Below the pieces are notes generated by a model that had not been told where the DNA came from, made no database searches, and saw nothing but the letters and a program-made list of their open reading frames with translations. Of a stretch of 20,927 bases of DNA, positions 1 through 8,834 are shown piece after piece. This DNA is from M55B165 sp051744245 (GTDB taxonomy: Bacteria > Actinomycetota > Humimicrobiia > Humimicrobiales > Humimicrobiaceae): positions 1 to 20,927 of the forward strand of contig JBNJCV010000024.1 in the NCBI GenBank assembly GCA_051744245.1, written 5' to 3'. Numbering within the stretch: position 1 is the first letter of the stretch; each line of letters begins with the position of its first letter. The position numbers were made by a program, and so were the translations under genes.

Positions 1-137
1 CTATAAATTTATTATTATTTTTGCTATATTTTATTCTACTTTTATTTTTATAGTTTATTTTATAATAATACCTATAATTTCCAAAATCAATATTTATTTT
101 ATTTTAGGAATACTGCATATTGTTTTTATAAACATTA

Positions 138-166
138 TTTACTAAAATTATTGTTTAAAATATAAT
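138..166 (+). promoter_or_regulatory. Predicted sigma70-type promoter of ktrBA
   Basis: TTTACT (138-143) and TATAAT (161-166) are separated by exactly 17 nt. A transcript would start near 172-175, so the ATG at 182 would have a leader of only about 8-10 nt and no Shine-Dalgarno sequence. The surrounding 180 nt are extremely AT-rich and hold other TATAAT-like strings, so a chance match is possible. The spacing and the position just before the gene favour this one. I see no gene, hairpin or repeat in 1-137. Confidence 0.5.
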
Positions 167-181
167 TATATATATAAAAAA

Positions 182-1528
182 ATGAAAGAATTGCCCCTTT
201 TTTCCTCCAAAACGCAAAACCAAATTGCCAAGCAGGTTTTATCGGCATTTGCTATAGCAATAATTATCGGTTCCCTAGTCCTCATGATCCCCCAGATGAC
301 AACTACAGGCAAAATAAGTTATATTGATTCACTGTTTACTTCCACTTCTGCAATATGCGTTACCGGCCTTATAGTACAAGATACCCCTACCTATTTCACG
401 GACCTTGGTAAAATTGTCATCCTCATAATGATCCAGATAGGGGGTCTTGGAATTATGACTGTCGGTTCTATTTTTGGTTTGATTTTGGGAAGAAAAATAA
501 ACATCAAAGATAAATTTTACCTTAGCTCTAGCTTTGGTTCAAAGCGGTCCTTTAGTGCATATAAATTTTTTATGATAATTGCAGGAGTAACTTTCAGTAT
601 TGAATTTATCGGCTTTATAATAATGTCATTAATCTTTTACCTAAAATACTCCTATCCCATAAAAGGGGCCATGGCTTTCAGCTTATTCCATACAGTTAGT
701 GCCTTCAACAATGCAGGCTTTGCCCTTTATTCCAATAGCCTGGAAGGTTTTAGCGGTGGAATTTATATAAACTTAATTTTTATGTTGCTGATTATTGTTG
801 GGGGCCTTGGGTTTCCTGTAATTGCTGAAATCATCTCTTACAGGAGAACCAGGCAATTATCATTGCATGCAAAAATTGTCTTAATGGTTACAGCAACCTT
901 AATATTTTTAGGAGCCCTGGTCTTTTTCCTGCTAGAGTTTAGAAACCCAAGCTCAATAGAGGGAAAAAGTATGACCGCTAAAATACTTTCAAGCTTTTTC
1001 CAGTCAGTAACACCTAGGACAGCAGGCTTCAATACCATAAATATGAGAAGCCTCAATCCTGCTACTTTGTTTTTCTTAACCCTCCTCATGTTTATCGGTG
1101 CTTCTCCTGGAAGCACTGCAGGGGGCATAAAAACCACCACCTTTGCTGCTGTAACGGCTGGAGGGATAAGTACGCTCAGGGGCAGAAGCCAGGTTACAAT
1201 ATTTAAAAGAAGGCTGTCAGAAAGCCTAGTCCATAGGGCATTAACTATAACCCTGACTGCCATTGTGATAGTAATTTTTTCAACAACTGGGGTGCTGATA
1301 TTTGAAAAATGCAGTTTGGTGGAGGCATTATTTGAATCAATATCAGCTTTTGGCACGGTAGGGCTTTCTACCGGAATAACCTCTTCCTTGACTACCGGAA
1401 GTAAGATTATATTGATACTCACTATGTTTATTGGTAGAATTGGAATCAGCACTTTATCGGTAGCTATAGCCATTAGGGGTACGAAGGATAAAATTAGCTA
1501 TCCTGAAGATACAATAACAATTAGTTAA
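182..1528 (+). CDS. ktrB: KtrB/TrkH-family potassium uptake channel subunit
   Basis: Membrane subunit of a Ktr/Trk potassium uptake system, which moves K+ (in many Ktr systems with Na+ dependence) across the cytoplasmic membrane. The 448-residue protein is hydrophobic throughout and has the four-fold M1-P-M2 layout. Each of the four P-loops keeps its filter glycine: CVTGL near residue 62, NNAGF near 179, RTAGF near 282 and TVGL near 394. The gating loop GASPGSTAGGIKTT (about 306-319) in the third repeat is also present. The length fits KtrB better than the longer proteobacterial TrkH. The ATG is preceded by no Shine-Dalgarno, but the N-terminus aligns with the usual short cytoplasmic start before M1, so the start is probably right and the mRNA nearly leaderless. 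ktrA follows after 2 nt. Na+ rather than K+ use cannot be excluded. Confidence 0.93.
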   Translation: MKELPLFSSKTQNQIAKQVLSAFAIAIIIGSLVLMIPQMTTTGKISYIDSLFTSTSAICVTGLIVQDTPTYFTDLGKIVILIMIQIGGLGIMTVGSIFGLILGRKINIKDKFYLSSSFGSKRSFSAYKFFMIIAGVTFSIEFIGFIIMSLIFYLKYSYPIKGAMAFSLFHTVSAFNNAGFALYSNSLEGFSGGIYINLIFMLLIIVGGLGFPVIAEIISYRRTRQLSLHAKIVLMVTATLIFLGALVFFLLEFRNPSSIEGKSMTAKILSSFFQSVTPRTAGFNTINMRSLNPATLFFLTLLMFIGASPGSTAGGIKTTTFAAVTAGGISTLRGRSQVTIFKRRLSESLVHRALTITLTAIVIVIFSTTGVLIFEKCSLVEALFESISAFGTVGLSTGITSSLTTGSKIILILTMFIGRIGISTLSVAIAIRGTKDKISYPEDTITIS

Positions 1529-1530
1529 AA

Positions 1531-2193
1531 ATGAAAAAACAATTTTTAGTAATAGGGTTAGGAAGATTCGGGGCCAGTGTTGCCAGAACTCTTACCCAAG
1601 CCGGCCATAGCGTGGTAGGCATAGACCAATCAGAAGATAGAATACAAAGAGTTTCAGAAGAGATTTCTGATGTAATGAAATGTAATGCTACCGATGCAGA
1701 TATATTAAGTTCCATTGGTATTCAGGATTTTGAAGCTTGCATTGTTTGTATCGGGGAAAAATATATACAGAATTCAATACTGGTAACCCTCCTGCTTAAA
1801 GAACAAGGTTCCAATAAAATAATTGCTAAGGCTGGAAATAAAACCCAGGGTAAAGTCCTATCAAAAGTAGGAGCAGATAAAATAGTTTATCCTGAAAAGG
1901 ATATGGGGGAAAGGGTTGCCAGGAGCCTTATCAGTTCTAGAATAATAGACTTTCTGGAAGTAAGCGAAGAAATCTCTATTATTGAAATGAAAACACCTGC
2001 CATAATGGTAGGAAGGGATTTGATTGAATTAAACCTCAGGCATAAATACGGGGTAACCATAATTAGTATAAAATCCGCAGACGGAGTAATTAAAACTCCC
2101 CCGCCAGTAGATTACAAGTTTAAAGATAACGATGTCATTACCTTGATTGGAGAAAACAGGAAATTAAAAAAATTAAGATTCACCGAAGACTAA
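1531..2193 (+). CDS. ktrA: KtrA/TrkA-family RCK regulatory subunit
   Basis: Cytosolic ring-forming gating subunit that binds nucleotide and controls the channel encoded just upstream. The N-terminal half is an RCK_N Rossmann domain with VIGLGRFG (7-14) and an acidic residue at the end of the second strand (VVGIDQ, D32), as expected for NAD(H)/ATP/ADP binding. A C-terminal RCK_C domain covers roughly residues 135-218. At 220 residues it has one RCK_N and one RCK_C, the KtrA size, whereas proteobacterial TrkA is doubled. It starts 2 nt after the ktrB stop without a visible Shine-Dalgarno, which suggests translational coupling. Its TAA stop at 2191-2193 overlaps the stop codon of the convergent pyruvate kinase gene. 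Confidence 0.92.
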   Translation: MKKQFLVIGLGRFGASVARTLTQAGHSVVGIDQSEDRIQRVSEEISDVMKCNATDADILSSIGIQDFEACIVCIGEKYIQNSILVTLLLKEQGSNKIIAKAGNKTQGKVLSKVGADKIVYPEKDMGERVARSLISSRIIDFLEVSEEISIIEMKTPAIMVGRDLIELNLRHKYGVTIISIKSADGVIKTPPPVDYKFKDNDVITLIGENRKLKKLRFTED

Positions 2194-3611
2194 CCGATTT
2201 CCCTTACATTGATAAAGTTGGTGCTACCAGGCTTGTTAACCAATATTCCTGCAGTCAGGACTACGGTGTCTCCTTTTTTAATGTATTCATTCTTTTTTGC
2301 CACATCTATAGCTTCTTGGATAATCTCTTCCACACTTCCTACAAACCTAGTTTTTAAGGGAATAACCCCCCAGCTAACCGTTAGCTGCCTAATAACATCC
2401 CCATGGGGACTTGCCCCGATTATAATGCTGTCTGGCCTATTTTTAGAAATCTGCCTTGCGGTGTGGCCAGATTGGGTAGAAGTTATTATAGCTTTAGCAT
2501 TTAATTTATAAGCCACCTCACAGGAAGCTGCACTTATTGCCCTGGTTATAGTATTTCCACTTATCTCTTCCCGCCTTTGCAATACAGGACTGTAATGGAG
2601 CGACATTTCAGTTTTGTTTATTATCTTTATCATCATCTCTAAAGCTTCTAAAGGATACTTGCCTATAGCCGTTTCCCCCGATAACATTATTGCATCAGAG
2701 CCGTCAAATATAGCATTGGCCACATCGCTTACTTCTGCACGGGTAGGTCTGGGATTTCTAATCATTGAATCCAGCATCTGGGTTGCAGTTATGACTGGTT
2801 TGCCTAACTCATTGGCTTTCTTTATTATATCTTTCTGTATTATAGGAACATCTTCTTCATCAATTTCTATGCCCAAATCTCCCCGGGCAACCATCACCCC
2901 ATCAGACTCTTTTAGTATATTATTAAAATTATCAACAGCTTCATGCTTTTCAATTTTAGCAATAACCATCTGATGGGAGTTATTGGTTTTTATAATTTCC
3001 TTAATTTTTGCCACATCCGTAAAATCCCTCACAAAAGACTGAGCAATAAAATCAACTTCTAATTCCAACCCCAGTTGCAGGAAGTAGATATCTTTATCTG
3101 TGACTGAATCGATGCTGATGCGAATATCTGGGAGGTTTATTCCCTTATGGGATTTTAATATTCCGCCTCTTTTCACCTTGCATTTAGCCAAAGCATCCGT
3201 TTTTTCTAAGACTTTACATTCAATCAATCCATCGTCAATAAATATGGAAAGCCCTTCTACCAGGTCTTCTACAAACCTGCTATAGTCAACCCTTATTACT
3301 TTCTCCTTAATATTTTTAAAATTTCTATCCCCATATGTAAAATAGACTATTTCGCCTTTACCTATAATTAAGTCATCCTCTAGCTCGCCTACCCTGATTT
3401 TAGGTCCTTGTAGATCCAACATAATAGCTGTGTTTTTCTGGTATTTCTTTGAAATTTTTCTAATGCTTTTTACTACTTCTTTTACTTCCTGTTTATCGCT
3501 ATGAGAAGTATTAATCCGGGCTATATCCATTCCACCGAGTATAAGGTTTCTTAGCGAGTTTTCATCCTTGCAAGCAGGGCCAATAGTACAAACAACCTTT
3601 GCTTTCCTCAT
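2190..3611 (-). CDS. pyk: Pyruvate kinase
   Basis: Last step of glycolysis: phosphoenolpyruvate plus ADP to pyruvate plus ATP, in the cytosol. Visible motifs are the N-terminal KVVCTIGPA, the active-site IAKIEKHEAVDN near residue 220, the metal-binding ARGDLGIE near 245, TATQMLDSM near 278 and GSDAIMLSGETA near 306. The C-terminal allosteric domain is present, but there is no extra PEP-utiliser domain; 473 residues is the normal short form. I chose the internal ATG at 3611 over an upstream in-frame start at 3638 because MRKAKVVCTIGPA is where family members begin, an AAGGA lies 9 nt upstream, and the ATG overlaps the mazG stop as ATGA. Two oddities: the site around residues 66-71 reads DLQGPK, the pattern linked to K+-independent enzymes, and the usual RxNFSHG reads RINTSHS. 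Confidence 0.95.
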   Translation of the reverse strand: MRKAKVVCTIGPACKDENSLRNLILGGMDIARINTSHSDKQEVKEVVKSIRKISKKYQKNTAIMLDLQGPKIRVGELEDDLIIGKGEIVYFTYGDRNFKNIKEKVIRVDYSRFVEDLVEGLSIFIDDGLIECKVLEKTDALAKCKVKRGGILKSHKGINLPDIRISIDSVTDKDIYFLQLGLELEVDFIAQSFVRDFTDVAKIKEIIKTNNSHQMVIAKIEKHEAVDNFNNILKESDGVMVARGDLGIEIDEEDVPIIQKDIIKKANELGKPVITATQMLDSMIRNPRPTRAEVSDVANAIFDGSDAIMLSGETAIGKYPLEALEMMIKIINKTEMSLHYSPVLQRREEISGNTITRAISAASCEVAYKLNAKAIITSTQSGHTARQISKNRPDSIIIGASPHGDVIRQLTVSWGVIPLKTRFVGSVEEIIQEAIDVAKKNEYIKKGDTVVLTAGILVNKPGSTNFINVREIG

Positions 3612-4456
3612 GACAAATTTTCCTTGGCTATGTTCCATAATTTATCTTTTTCACTCAAAGGCATGCTTTTAAAATCTAAATTATGCTCTTTAGCATACTT
3701 TTCCATATAATCAAAGCGCTCAATAAATTTTTTGCAGGTATTTCTTAAGCTTAGCTCACAGTCAATATTTTTCTGTCTACTGAAGTTGACTATTGAAAAC
3801 AATAAATCGCCAAGCTCTCCTTCTATATTATTCTTACTGCCATTTATTTCAGTCTCCAGCTCCCCTACTTCTTCCTTTATTTTTTTAAAAACATCCTCCG
3901 GATTGTCCCAGTCAAACCCCAGCCTAGCAGCTCTTCTCTGAATTTCAAAAGCATAATGCAGAGCCGGCAGTATCCTGGGAATATTTGAAAATATCGAATC
4001 CGTCTTATTGTTTTTTTCCTTTCTTTCTTTTTTCTTTATATCTTCCCAGTTGGCCAGCACTTCGCCAGAATTTTTGACTTTCTCGCCCCTAAAAACATGG
4101 GGATGCCTCCTGTACAGCTTTTTTATAATTAACCTGATTACATCATTTATATTAAAACTTCCCTCTTCCTTACCTATCTGGCTGTGGAACACTACTTGAA
4201 GCAACAGGTCACCCAATTCTTCCTTCAACTCAGACATATTTTTTTCTTCTATTGCTTCAATTACTTCATAAGATTCTTCAATTAGATTTTTCTTCAGGCT
4301 TTCATGGCTCTGTTCCCTGTCCCACATGCAACCGCCAGGACTCCTTAGTTTTTCCATTATCTTTAGGAGAATCGAAAAAAGCTTGTTGCTGTCATCGATA
4401 TTATCAATGTTTTTTAAATCTTGTCCATTAAGATTCCGGATTGCCATTTTCCTCAT
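3608..4456 (-). CDS. mazG: MazG nucleoside triphosphate pyrophosphohydrolase
   Basis: Hydrolyses (d)NTPs, including non-canonical ones, to the monophosphate and pyrophosphate, cleaning the nucleotide pool. Two MazG domains are seen. The first has the conserved GGCMWDREQSHESL segment (about 41-54) followed by the EEsYE and EELGD metal-binding helices (about 60-83). The second has EEVGELE and EGELGD before the C-terminus. A lysine-rich linker (KKKERKEK) joins them. The 282-residue length fits a full two-domain MazG. The start at 4456 lies 29 nt inside the upstream foldase gene; an ATG at 4447 is a possible alternative and neither has a clear Shine-Dalgarno. Translation of pyk is coupled to its stop through ATGA. 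Confidence 0.92.
   Translation of the reverse strand: MRKMAIRNLNGQDLKNIDNIDDSNKLFSILLKIMEKLRSPGGCMWDREQSHESLKKNLIEESYEVIEAIEEKNMSELKEELGDLLLQVVFHSQIGKEEGSFNINDVIRLIIKKLYRRHPHVFRGEKVKNSGEVLANWEDIKKKERKEKNNKTDSIFSNIPRILPALHYAFEIQRRAARLGFDWDNPEDVFKKIKEEVGELETEINGSKNNIEGELGDLLFSIVNFSRQKNIDCELSLRNTCKKFIERFDYMEKYAKEHNLDFKSMPLSEKDKLWNIAKENLS
3621..3625 (-). promoter_or_regulatory. Shine-Dalgarno that sets the pyk start
   Basis: AAGGA on the minus strand, 9 nt before the ATG at 3611 and inside the end of mazG. It supports the shorter pyruvate kinase start over the in-frame ATG at 3638. Confidence 0.55.
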
Positions 4457-5453
4457 TTCTAGTCAGGGAGCTTTCATATTCTACATTATATTCAATCTCT
4501 GCCTCATCGAGCAGGCCGTACACAAAATCTTCCCATGCCTCTGACTTTCTCTCATTTAGTAAGTACTGCTTAGCTGTTTCCTTTGCATCTTCATATTTTT
4601 CTATATATTCTTCCTGCTTGTCAGTTACCTTTAATATATGATAACCATAAATAGTTTCTACCGGGCTGCTGACTTCTCCTACTTCAAGCTGGAATGCCGC
4701 ATCTTCAAATTCTTTTACCATCTGGTCTTTTGTTATATAGCCTAAGTCCCCACCATTTTCAGCACTTAAGGTATCATCTGAATATTCTTTAGCCACTTCA
4801 GAAAAATCTTTTCCTTCCTCAATTTCAGACTTTATAAATTCTATTTTATCCAGGGCTTCTTTTTTATCTGCCTCGGTTGCCTCTTGGCCGCTCTCATTAT
4901 ACTGTACCAGTATATGGCTGACCTTTACCTTTTCTGGCACCTTAAAATAAATTTCCTTATTTTGTTCGTAAAAATCTTTTATTTCCTGTTCGCTAACTTC
5001 TATGTCTCCGGTTACTCTATTATATATTTCTTCCCTTAAAGTCTGGTCCCTTAATTCATTTTTAAAGAATTCAATTTCAATACCCCTGCCTTCCAGTTCC
5101 TGCTCCAAGGCTTCTTCAGAAGTATAGGATTCTACTACCTCCTGGTATTTTTGCTCCACTTTCCCTTGGTCTACTTCTATGCCATTACTGCTCGCATACT
5201 GTTTTAACAATGTTATTACTATAAGGGAGTCCATAATATTTGCCTTTATTGCTTCCAGCTGTTCTTCATCGTTTTCCAGTACATTTTCAGTATCCTGGGA
5301 TTTTACAAAATCCAGGTAGGTATTCACCTGCTTCTGGGTTATCTTTTCCCCGCTTACTACCGCCACTGCTTCCGAACACCCAACCAGAGCTATTGAAAAT
5401 ATAATCACACAAATAATTAATCCTATTACAAATTTGTTGTCATTTTTGCCCAA
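4428..5453 (-). CDS. PrsA/SurA-like peptidyl-prolyl isomerase lipoprotein
   Basis: Extracytoplasmic foldase that helps secreted proteins fold after export. The N-terminus has a short charged region, a hydrophobic stretch (about 8-24) and a lipobox LVGC with the lipidated cysteine at residue 26, so it should be anchored to the outer face of the membrane. A SurA_N-like helical chaperone region covers about 30-165. A parvulin/PpiC domain runs from KVKVSHILV (about 175) through GGDLGYI (about 234) to GYHILKV (about 270-276). The C-terminus is acidic and charged. The start codon is TTG at 5453, supported by a GAGGT 7 nt upstream; it overlaps the mfd stop by 14 nt. It resembles B. subtilis PrsA in architecture, though the gene place beside mfd is different. 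Confidence 0.85.
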   Translation of the reverse strand: MGKNDNKFVIGLIICVIIFSIALVGCSEAVAVVSGEKITQKQVNTYLDFVKSQDTENVLENDEEQLEAIKANIMDSLIVITLLKQYASSNGIEVDQGKVEQKYQEVVESYTSEEALEQELEGRGIEIEFFKNELRDQTLREEIYNRVTGDIEVSEQEIKDFYEQNKEIYFKVPEKVKVSHILVQYNESGQEATEADKKEALDKIEFIKSEIEEGKDFSEVAKEYSDDTLSAENGGDLGYITKDQMVKEFEDAAFQLEVGEVSSPVETIYGYHILKVTDKQEEYIEKYEDAKETAKQYLLNERKSEAWEDFVYGLLDEAEIEYNVEYESSLTRNEENGNPES

Positions 5454-8400
5454 TTTTAATACCTCTTTCCTTCTTTAAATTTATGAAATTTATTATATCA
5501 TTTAAAACATTATAAACTACAGCCAAATCAAAATTTTTATCCTCCATCTGCAATACCAATTCTTTCCCTTTTATATCATATTTTATGCTACTATGTAACT
5601 TACTGATATTCTTAATATCTTTTATGGGCAAGTTTACTTTTTTAAGTACTATGCCCCTATTTTTGGAGAAAGTAAGGCTGCCAATTTTTGCCTTTTTCAT
5701 TAAACTTTTAATTTTAGAAATATTTATCAAATTTTTTAGGCTTAATGGTGTCATACCGTGCCTATCTTCTACCTGCCTCTTTATTTTCTCAATTTCTTTT
5801 ATGCTTTTTGCACTCCCCAGCCCTTTATATATGTTAATTCTTTCGCTTTCTTTTCTAATAAAAGTTTTTGGGATATAAGCGCTAACAGGAATCTCTATCT
5901 GTATATTTAAGTCCTTTTCCACTTTTTTCCCTTTCAGTTTTTCTATCTCCTCCCTAATAATCTGGCAATACATCTCAAAGCCCACACTATCCATATGCCC
6001 ATGCTGTCTAGGGCCTAAAATTTCTCCAGCCCCCCTTATCTCCAAATCCCTTAAGGCAATATTATAACCTGAACCTAGTTCTGTATTCTCGGCCAAGGTT
6101 TTCAGCCTCCTCAAGGCAGTCAAGGTTAAGCTTCTTTTAGAAGGATAAAAGAAATAAGCGTAAGCCTTAGTAGAAGTCCGTCCCACTCTTCCTCTTAACT
6201 GGTACAGTTGCGAAAGCCCGAACCTGTCAGCATTTTCTACAATCAAGGTATTCACATTACCAATATCCATGCCTGACTCTATTATGGTGGTAGTTAGAAG
6301 CACATCATATTTTTTTTCCACAAAATCTTCCATTATGCCCTCTATTTTTGCCCCGGCCATTTGTCCGTGGGTAACAGCAATGTTAGCGCCAGGTACTATT
6401 TTTTCAAGTTGTGTTTTCTTGCTGTCAATGTGTTCAACCCTGTTGTAGACATAATAAACCTGGCCTGCCCTTCCTATCTCCCTTTCTATAGCTTGCTTTA
6501 CAATGTAATTGTCCTTTTCGCCCACAAAAGTCTCAATAGGATTTCTTCCCTCTGGATGAGTGTCTATCAAAGCTATATCCCTTATACCCGTTAAAGACAT
6601 ATACAAAGTCCTTGGTATAGGGGTAGCACTTAAGGTGAGCACATCCACATTTTTCTTAAATAACTTTATTTTCTCCTTGCTATTTACCCCAAACCTTTGT
6701 TCCTCGTCAATAATAATTAACCCCAAATCCTTGGGCCTGATATCCTTTTGGAGTATCCTGTGGGTTCCAATAACCATATCTATTTTGCCTTCATTGAAAG
6801 CCTTAATTATTTTATGCTGCTTGCTTTTTTTCCTGAATCTTGAGAGCACCTCTAAGATCACTGGAAAACTACTATACCTTTGCTTGAAAGTATGGTAATG
6901 CTGGTCAGCAAGTATGGTGGTTGGAACCAGCATCATTACCTGCTTTCCGTTCTCAATTGCCTTAAAGGCCGCCCTTATAGCCACTTCAGTTTTCCCAAAA
7001 CCAACATCACCGCATATAAGCATATCCATTGGCTTGGGCTTTTCCATAGCTTGTTTAACTTCTTTTATGGCATTCAGCTGGTCCTCTGTTTCCCTGAACG
7101 GAAAAAGACTGTCTATTTCTTTTTGCCAGGGACTATCTTCCGGGAAAGCATACCCTTCCCTTGATTGCCTTTCAGCATAAAGCTTCGAAAGGTTAACTGC
7201 CAGTTTTTTAACAGAATTTCTTACCTTTTTCTTGGTATTTTCCCACTGTTTTGAATTCAGGGTAGTAATGGTGGGATTTTCTTTGCCTATATACCTGTTT
7301 ATCCTGTCTGACTGCCAAGTTGGCACATATAACTTATCATTATTTGCATATTCTAAAAGAAAATAATCTTTTTTATGCCCATTAACTTTTCTAGAAATTA
7401 TGTCTACATATTTTCCAATTCCATGGGTCTTGTGGACAATATATTCACCTGACTTAAAATCTTCGAATTCTTTTAGGGAGGCCAGTTTTTTATCAGGGCT
7501 CTTTATTTCTTCTTGCTCATAGATATCCAGCTGCCCATACAGGGAACAGCTTTCAGATTCAAACCCTCTATTTAGTTTATGCCTGCACAAATTAATGACA
7601 TTATTTTCTGCTTGTACCTCCTTTTTCAATGTTTTAAAGGATAAGCCACTTCCGGTAAGAATTTCTTTTACTTTACTCATCCTTTTCTTGCTTTCAATGG
7701 ATATGTATATCTTTTTATTTCTGTCTTTTCTTAAATTATTTATAAAAGTAGTAGCATTTCCATAACTTTTCTTCTGGCCGTGAATGGTAAAAGCAAAATC
7801 AACTCCACTTTCCGGATTTGTTCTGGATAAGAGCCTCAGGTTAAGATTGTATCCGGCAGACTGCAGAAAATTACTAGAAATCAAAAAACTCTCTACATCT
7901 TCTAAGTCATTGCAGACTAATTTATCCCTGCTACTATTTAATATTTTATATAATATGTCCTTGTCACTTTTAAGCTTTATCTGTACCTCTAATGGATCAC
8001 ATATCACTAAATTAAAGCTGCCTACCCGCATTTTTAAGAAATCTATAAAGCTTATATAGTTTCCCCTATCTCCAATTTCCCAGGGATTTGACATGGGCAA
8101 GATAGATATCCCTTTTTTTTCTTCTATTTTTTTATGGCTTGCAGGATCAAAGGAATAAATTGCAGATATTTCATCTCCGAATAGGTCTACCCTTACCGGG
8201 TTTATGCTAGTCAGGCCATAAACATCAATTAATGAACCCCTTACGCTAAATTCCCCCCGGTCATAAACCATGTTTACCCTGTCATATCCCCTGTTTGCAA
8301 GAGCAGAGATTATCCTTTCCCTGGAAATCTTAGACCCTTTTTTCAAATTAAAAACTTTAGAACCGTCAACCTTATCTGTATCCAGTAAATTCATGAGGGC

Positions 8401-8766
8401 ATTTATGCTTGAAAATATTAGAAAGGGGAAGCTTTTGTAGTTGTTAATTTTTTTTACAACCCTTAGCCGCTCAGCTACATTCATAACATCTGAAGCTTTG
8501 CCTTTAACAAAAATGCTGCTACCCAGGCCTGGAAAGTTAAATATACTGTCCCCTGTAAGGTGGCTAGTTTCCCCCGCTAGTCCTGTTGCCCGGTCTGAGG
8601 TAGATGAGACCACTAAAGTGGGCAAACCATAGTGTTTATGGCAAGCAGCTATAATAAAAGGCCAAACATCTTCACTAATAGCGGCAACAATTCTTGGGTC
8701 ATTTTTTTTGTTTAGCCCCTTTAAAAATTTATTCCATTGTGGTTGACTGCAAAATAAGTCAAGCAT
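5440..8766 (-). CDS. mfd: Transcription-repair coupling factor
   Basis: Mfd pushes stalled RNA polymerase off DNA lesions and recruits UvrA to start nucleotide excision repair. The 1108-residue protein is slightly shorter than the usual 1150-1180. Order of parts: UvrB-like N-terminal domains (about 1-350), a CarD-like RNA-polymerase interaction domain beginning SGEYIVHKTHGIGKY (about 439-500), then the RecG-like translocase with Walker A GDVGFGKT (about 586-592), DEEQRFGV (about 687), SATPIPRT (about 713) and motif VI LRGRVGR (about 858-863), and a C-terminal TRCF domain. All helicase motifs are intact. Only a weak GGTGA stands before the ATG. The 68 nt after pth hold no convincing promoter or terminator, so mfd is likely read with pth and rplY. 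Confidence 0.97.
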   Translation of the reverse strand: MLDLFCSQPQWNKFLKGLNKKNDPRIVAAISEDVWPFIIAACHKHYGLPTLVVSSTSDRATGLAGETSHLTGDSIFNFPGLGSSIFVKGKASDVMNVAERLRVVKKINNYKSFPFLIFSSINALMNLLDTDKVDGSKVFNLKKGSKISRERIISALANRGYDRVNMVYDRGEFSVRGSLIDVYGLTSINPVRVDLFGDEISAIYSFDPASHKKIEEKKGISILPMSNPWEIGDRGNYISFIDFLKMRVGSFNLVICDPLEVQIKLKSDKDILYKILNSSRDKLVCNDLEDVESFLISSNFLQSAGYNLNLRLLSRTNPESGVDFAFTIHGQKKSYGNATTFINNLRKDRNKKIYISIESKKRMSKVKEILTGSGLSFKTLKKEVQAENNVINLCRHKLNRGFESESCSLYGQLDIYEQEEIKSPDKKLASLKEFEDFKSGEYIVHKTHGIGKYVDIISRKVNGHKKDYFLLEYANNDKLYVPTWQSDRINRYIGKENPTITTLNSKQWENTKKKVRNSVKKLAVNLSKLYAERQSREGYAFPEDSPWQKEIDSLFPFRETEDQLNAIKEVKQAMEKPKPMDMLICGDVGFGKTEVAIRAAFKAIENGKQVMMLVPTTILADQHYHTFKQRYSSFPVILEVLSRFRKKSKQHKIIKAFNEGKIDMVIGTHRILQKDIRPKDLGLIIIDEEQRFGVNSKEKIKLFKKNVDVLTLSATPIPRTLYMSLTGIRDIALIDTHPEGRNPIETFVGEKDNYIVKQAIEREIGRAGQVYYVYNRVEHIDSKKTQLEKIVPGANIAVTHGQMAGAKIEGIMEDFVEKKYDVLLTTTIIESGMDIGNVNTLIVENADRFGLSQLYQLRGRVGRTSTKAYAYFFYPSKRSLTLTALRRLKTLAENTELGSGYNIALRDLEIRGAGEILGPRQHGHMDSVGFEMYCQIIREEIEKLKGKKVEKDLNIQIEIPVSAYIPKTFIRKESERINIYKGLGSAKSIKEIEKIKRQVEDRHGMTPLSLKNLINISKIKSLMKKAKIGSLTFSKNRGIVLKKVNLPIKDIKNISKLHSSIKYDIKGKELVLQMEDKNFDLAVVYNVLNDIINFINLKKERGIKIGQK
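5461..5465 (-). promoter_or_regulatory. Shine-Dalgarno for a TTG start (foldase gene)
   Basis: GAGGT on the minus strand lies 7 nt before the TTG at 5453-5451. No in-frame ATG precedes the signal peptide, so this site decides the start. Confidence 0.6.
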
Positions 8767-8834
8767 ATAGCATCACCAGCCTAAATTAGTAAGTGCAGTA
8801 TAAACAATATAATAGATATTATGGAGGGGACAGA

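Noticed and set aside
1..137. Several TATAAT-like strings and T-runs as further promoters or a terminator
   Set aside because: The stretch is so AT-rich that such strings are expected by chance; no GC-containing hairpin or matching -35 box was found.
838..1473. 211-codon open frame on the minus strand inside ktrB
   Set aside because: It is the reverse complement of the membrane protein frame, has no recognisable motif or ribosome site, and ktrB is certain.
3609..3638. Upstream start for pyruvate kinase
   Set aside because: The nine extra residues are not typical, and the ATG at 3611 has a Shine-Dalgarno and an ATGA overlap with mazG.
8767..8834. Possible promoter before mfd (TATACT)
   Set aside because: No -35-like hexamer at 16-18 nt; the short imperfect AT palindromes here are not convincing.
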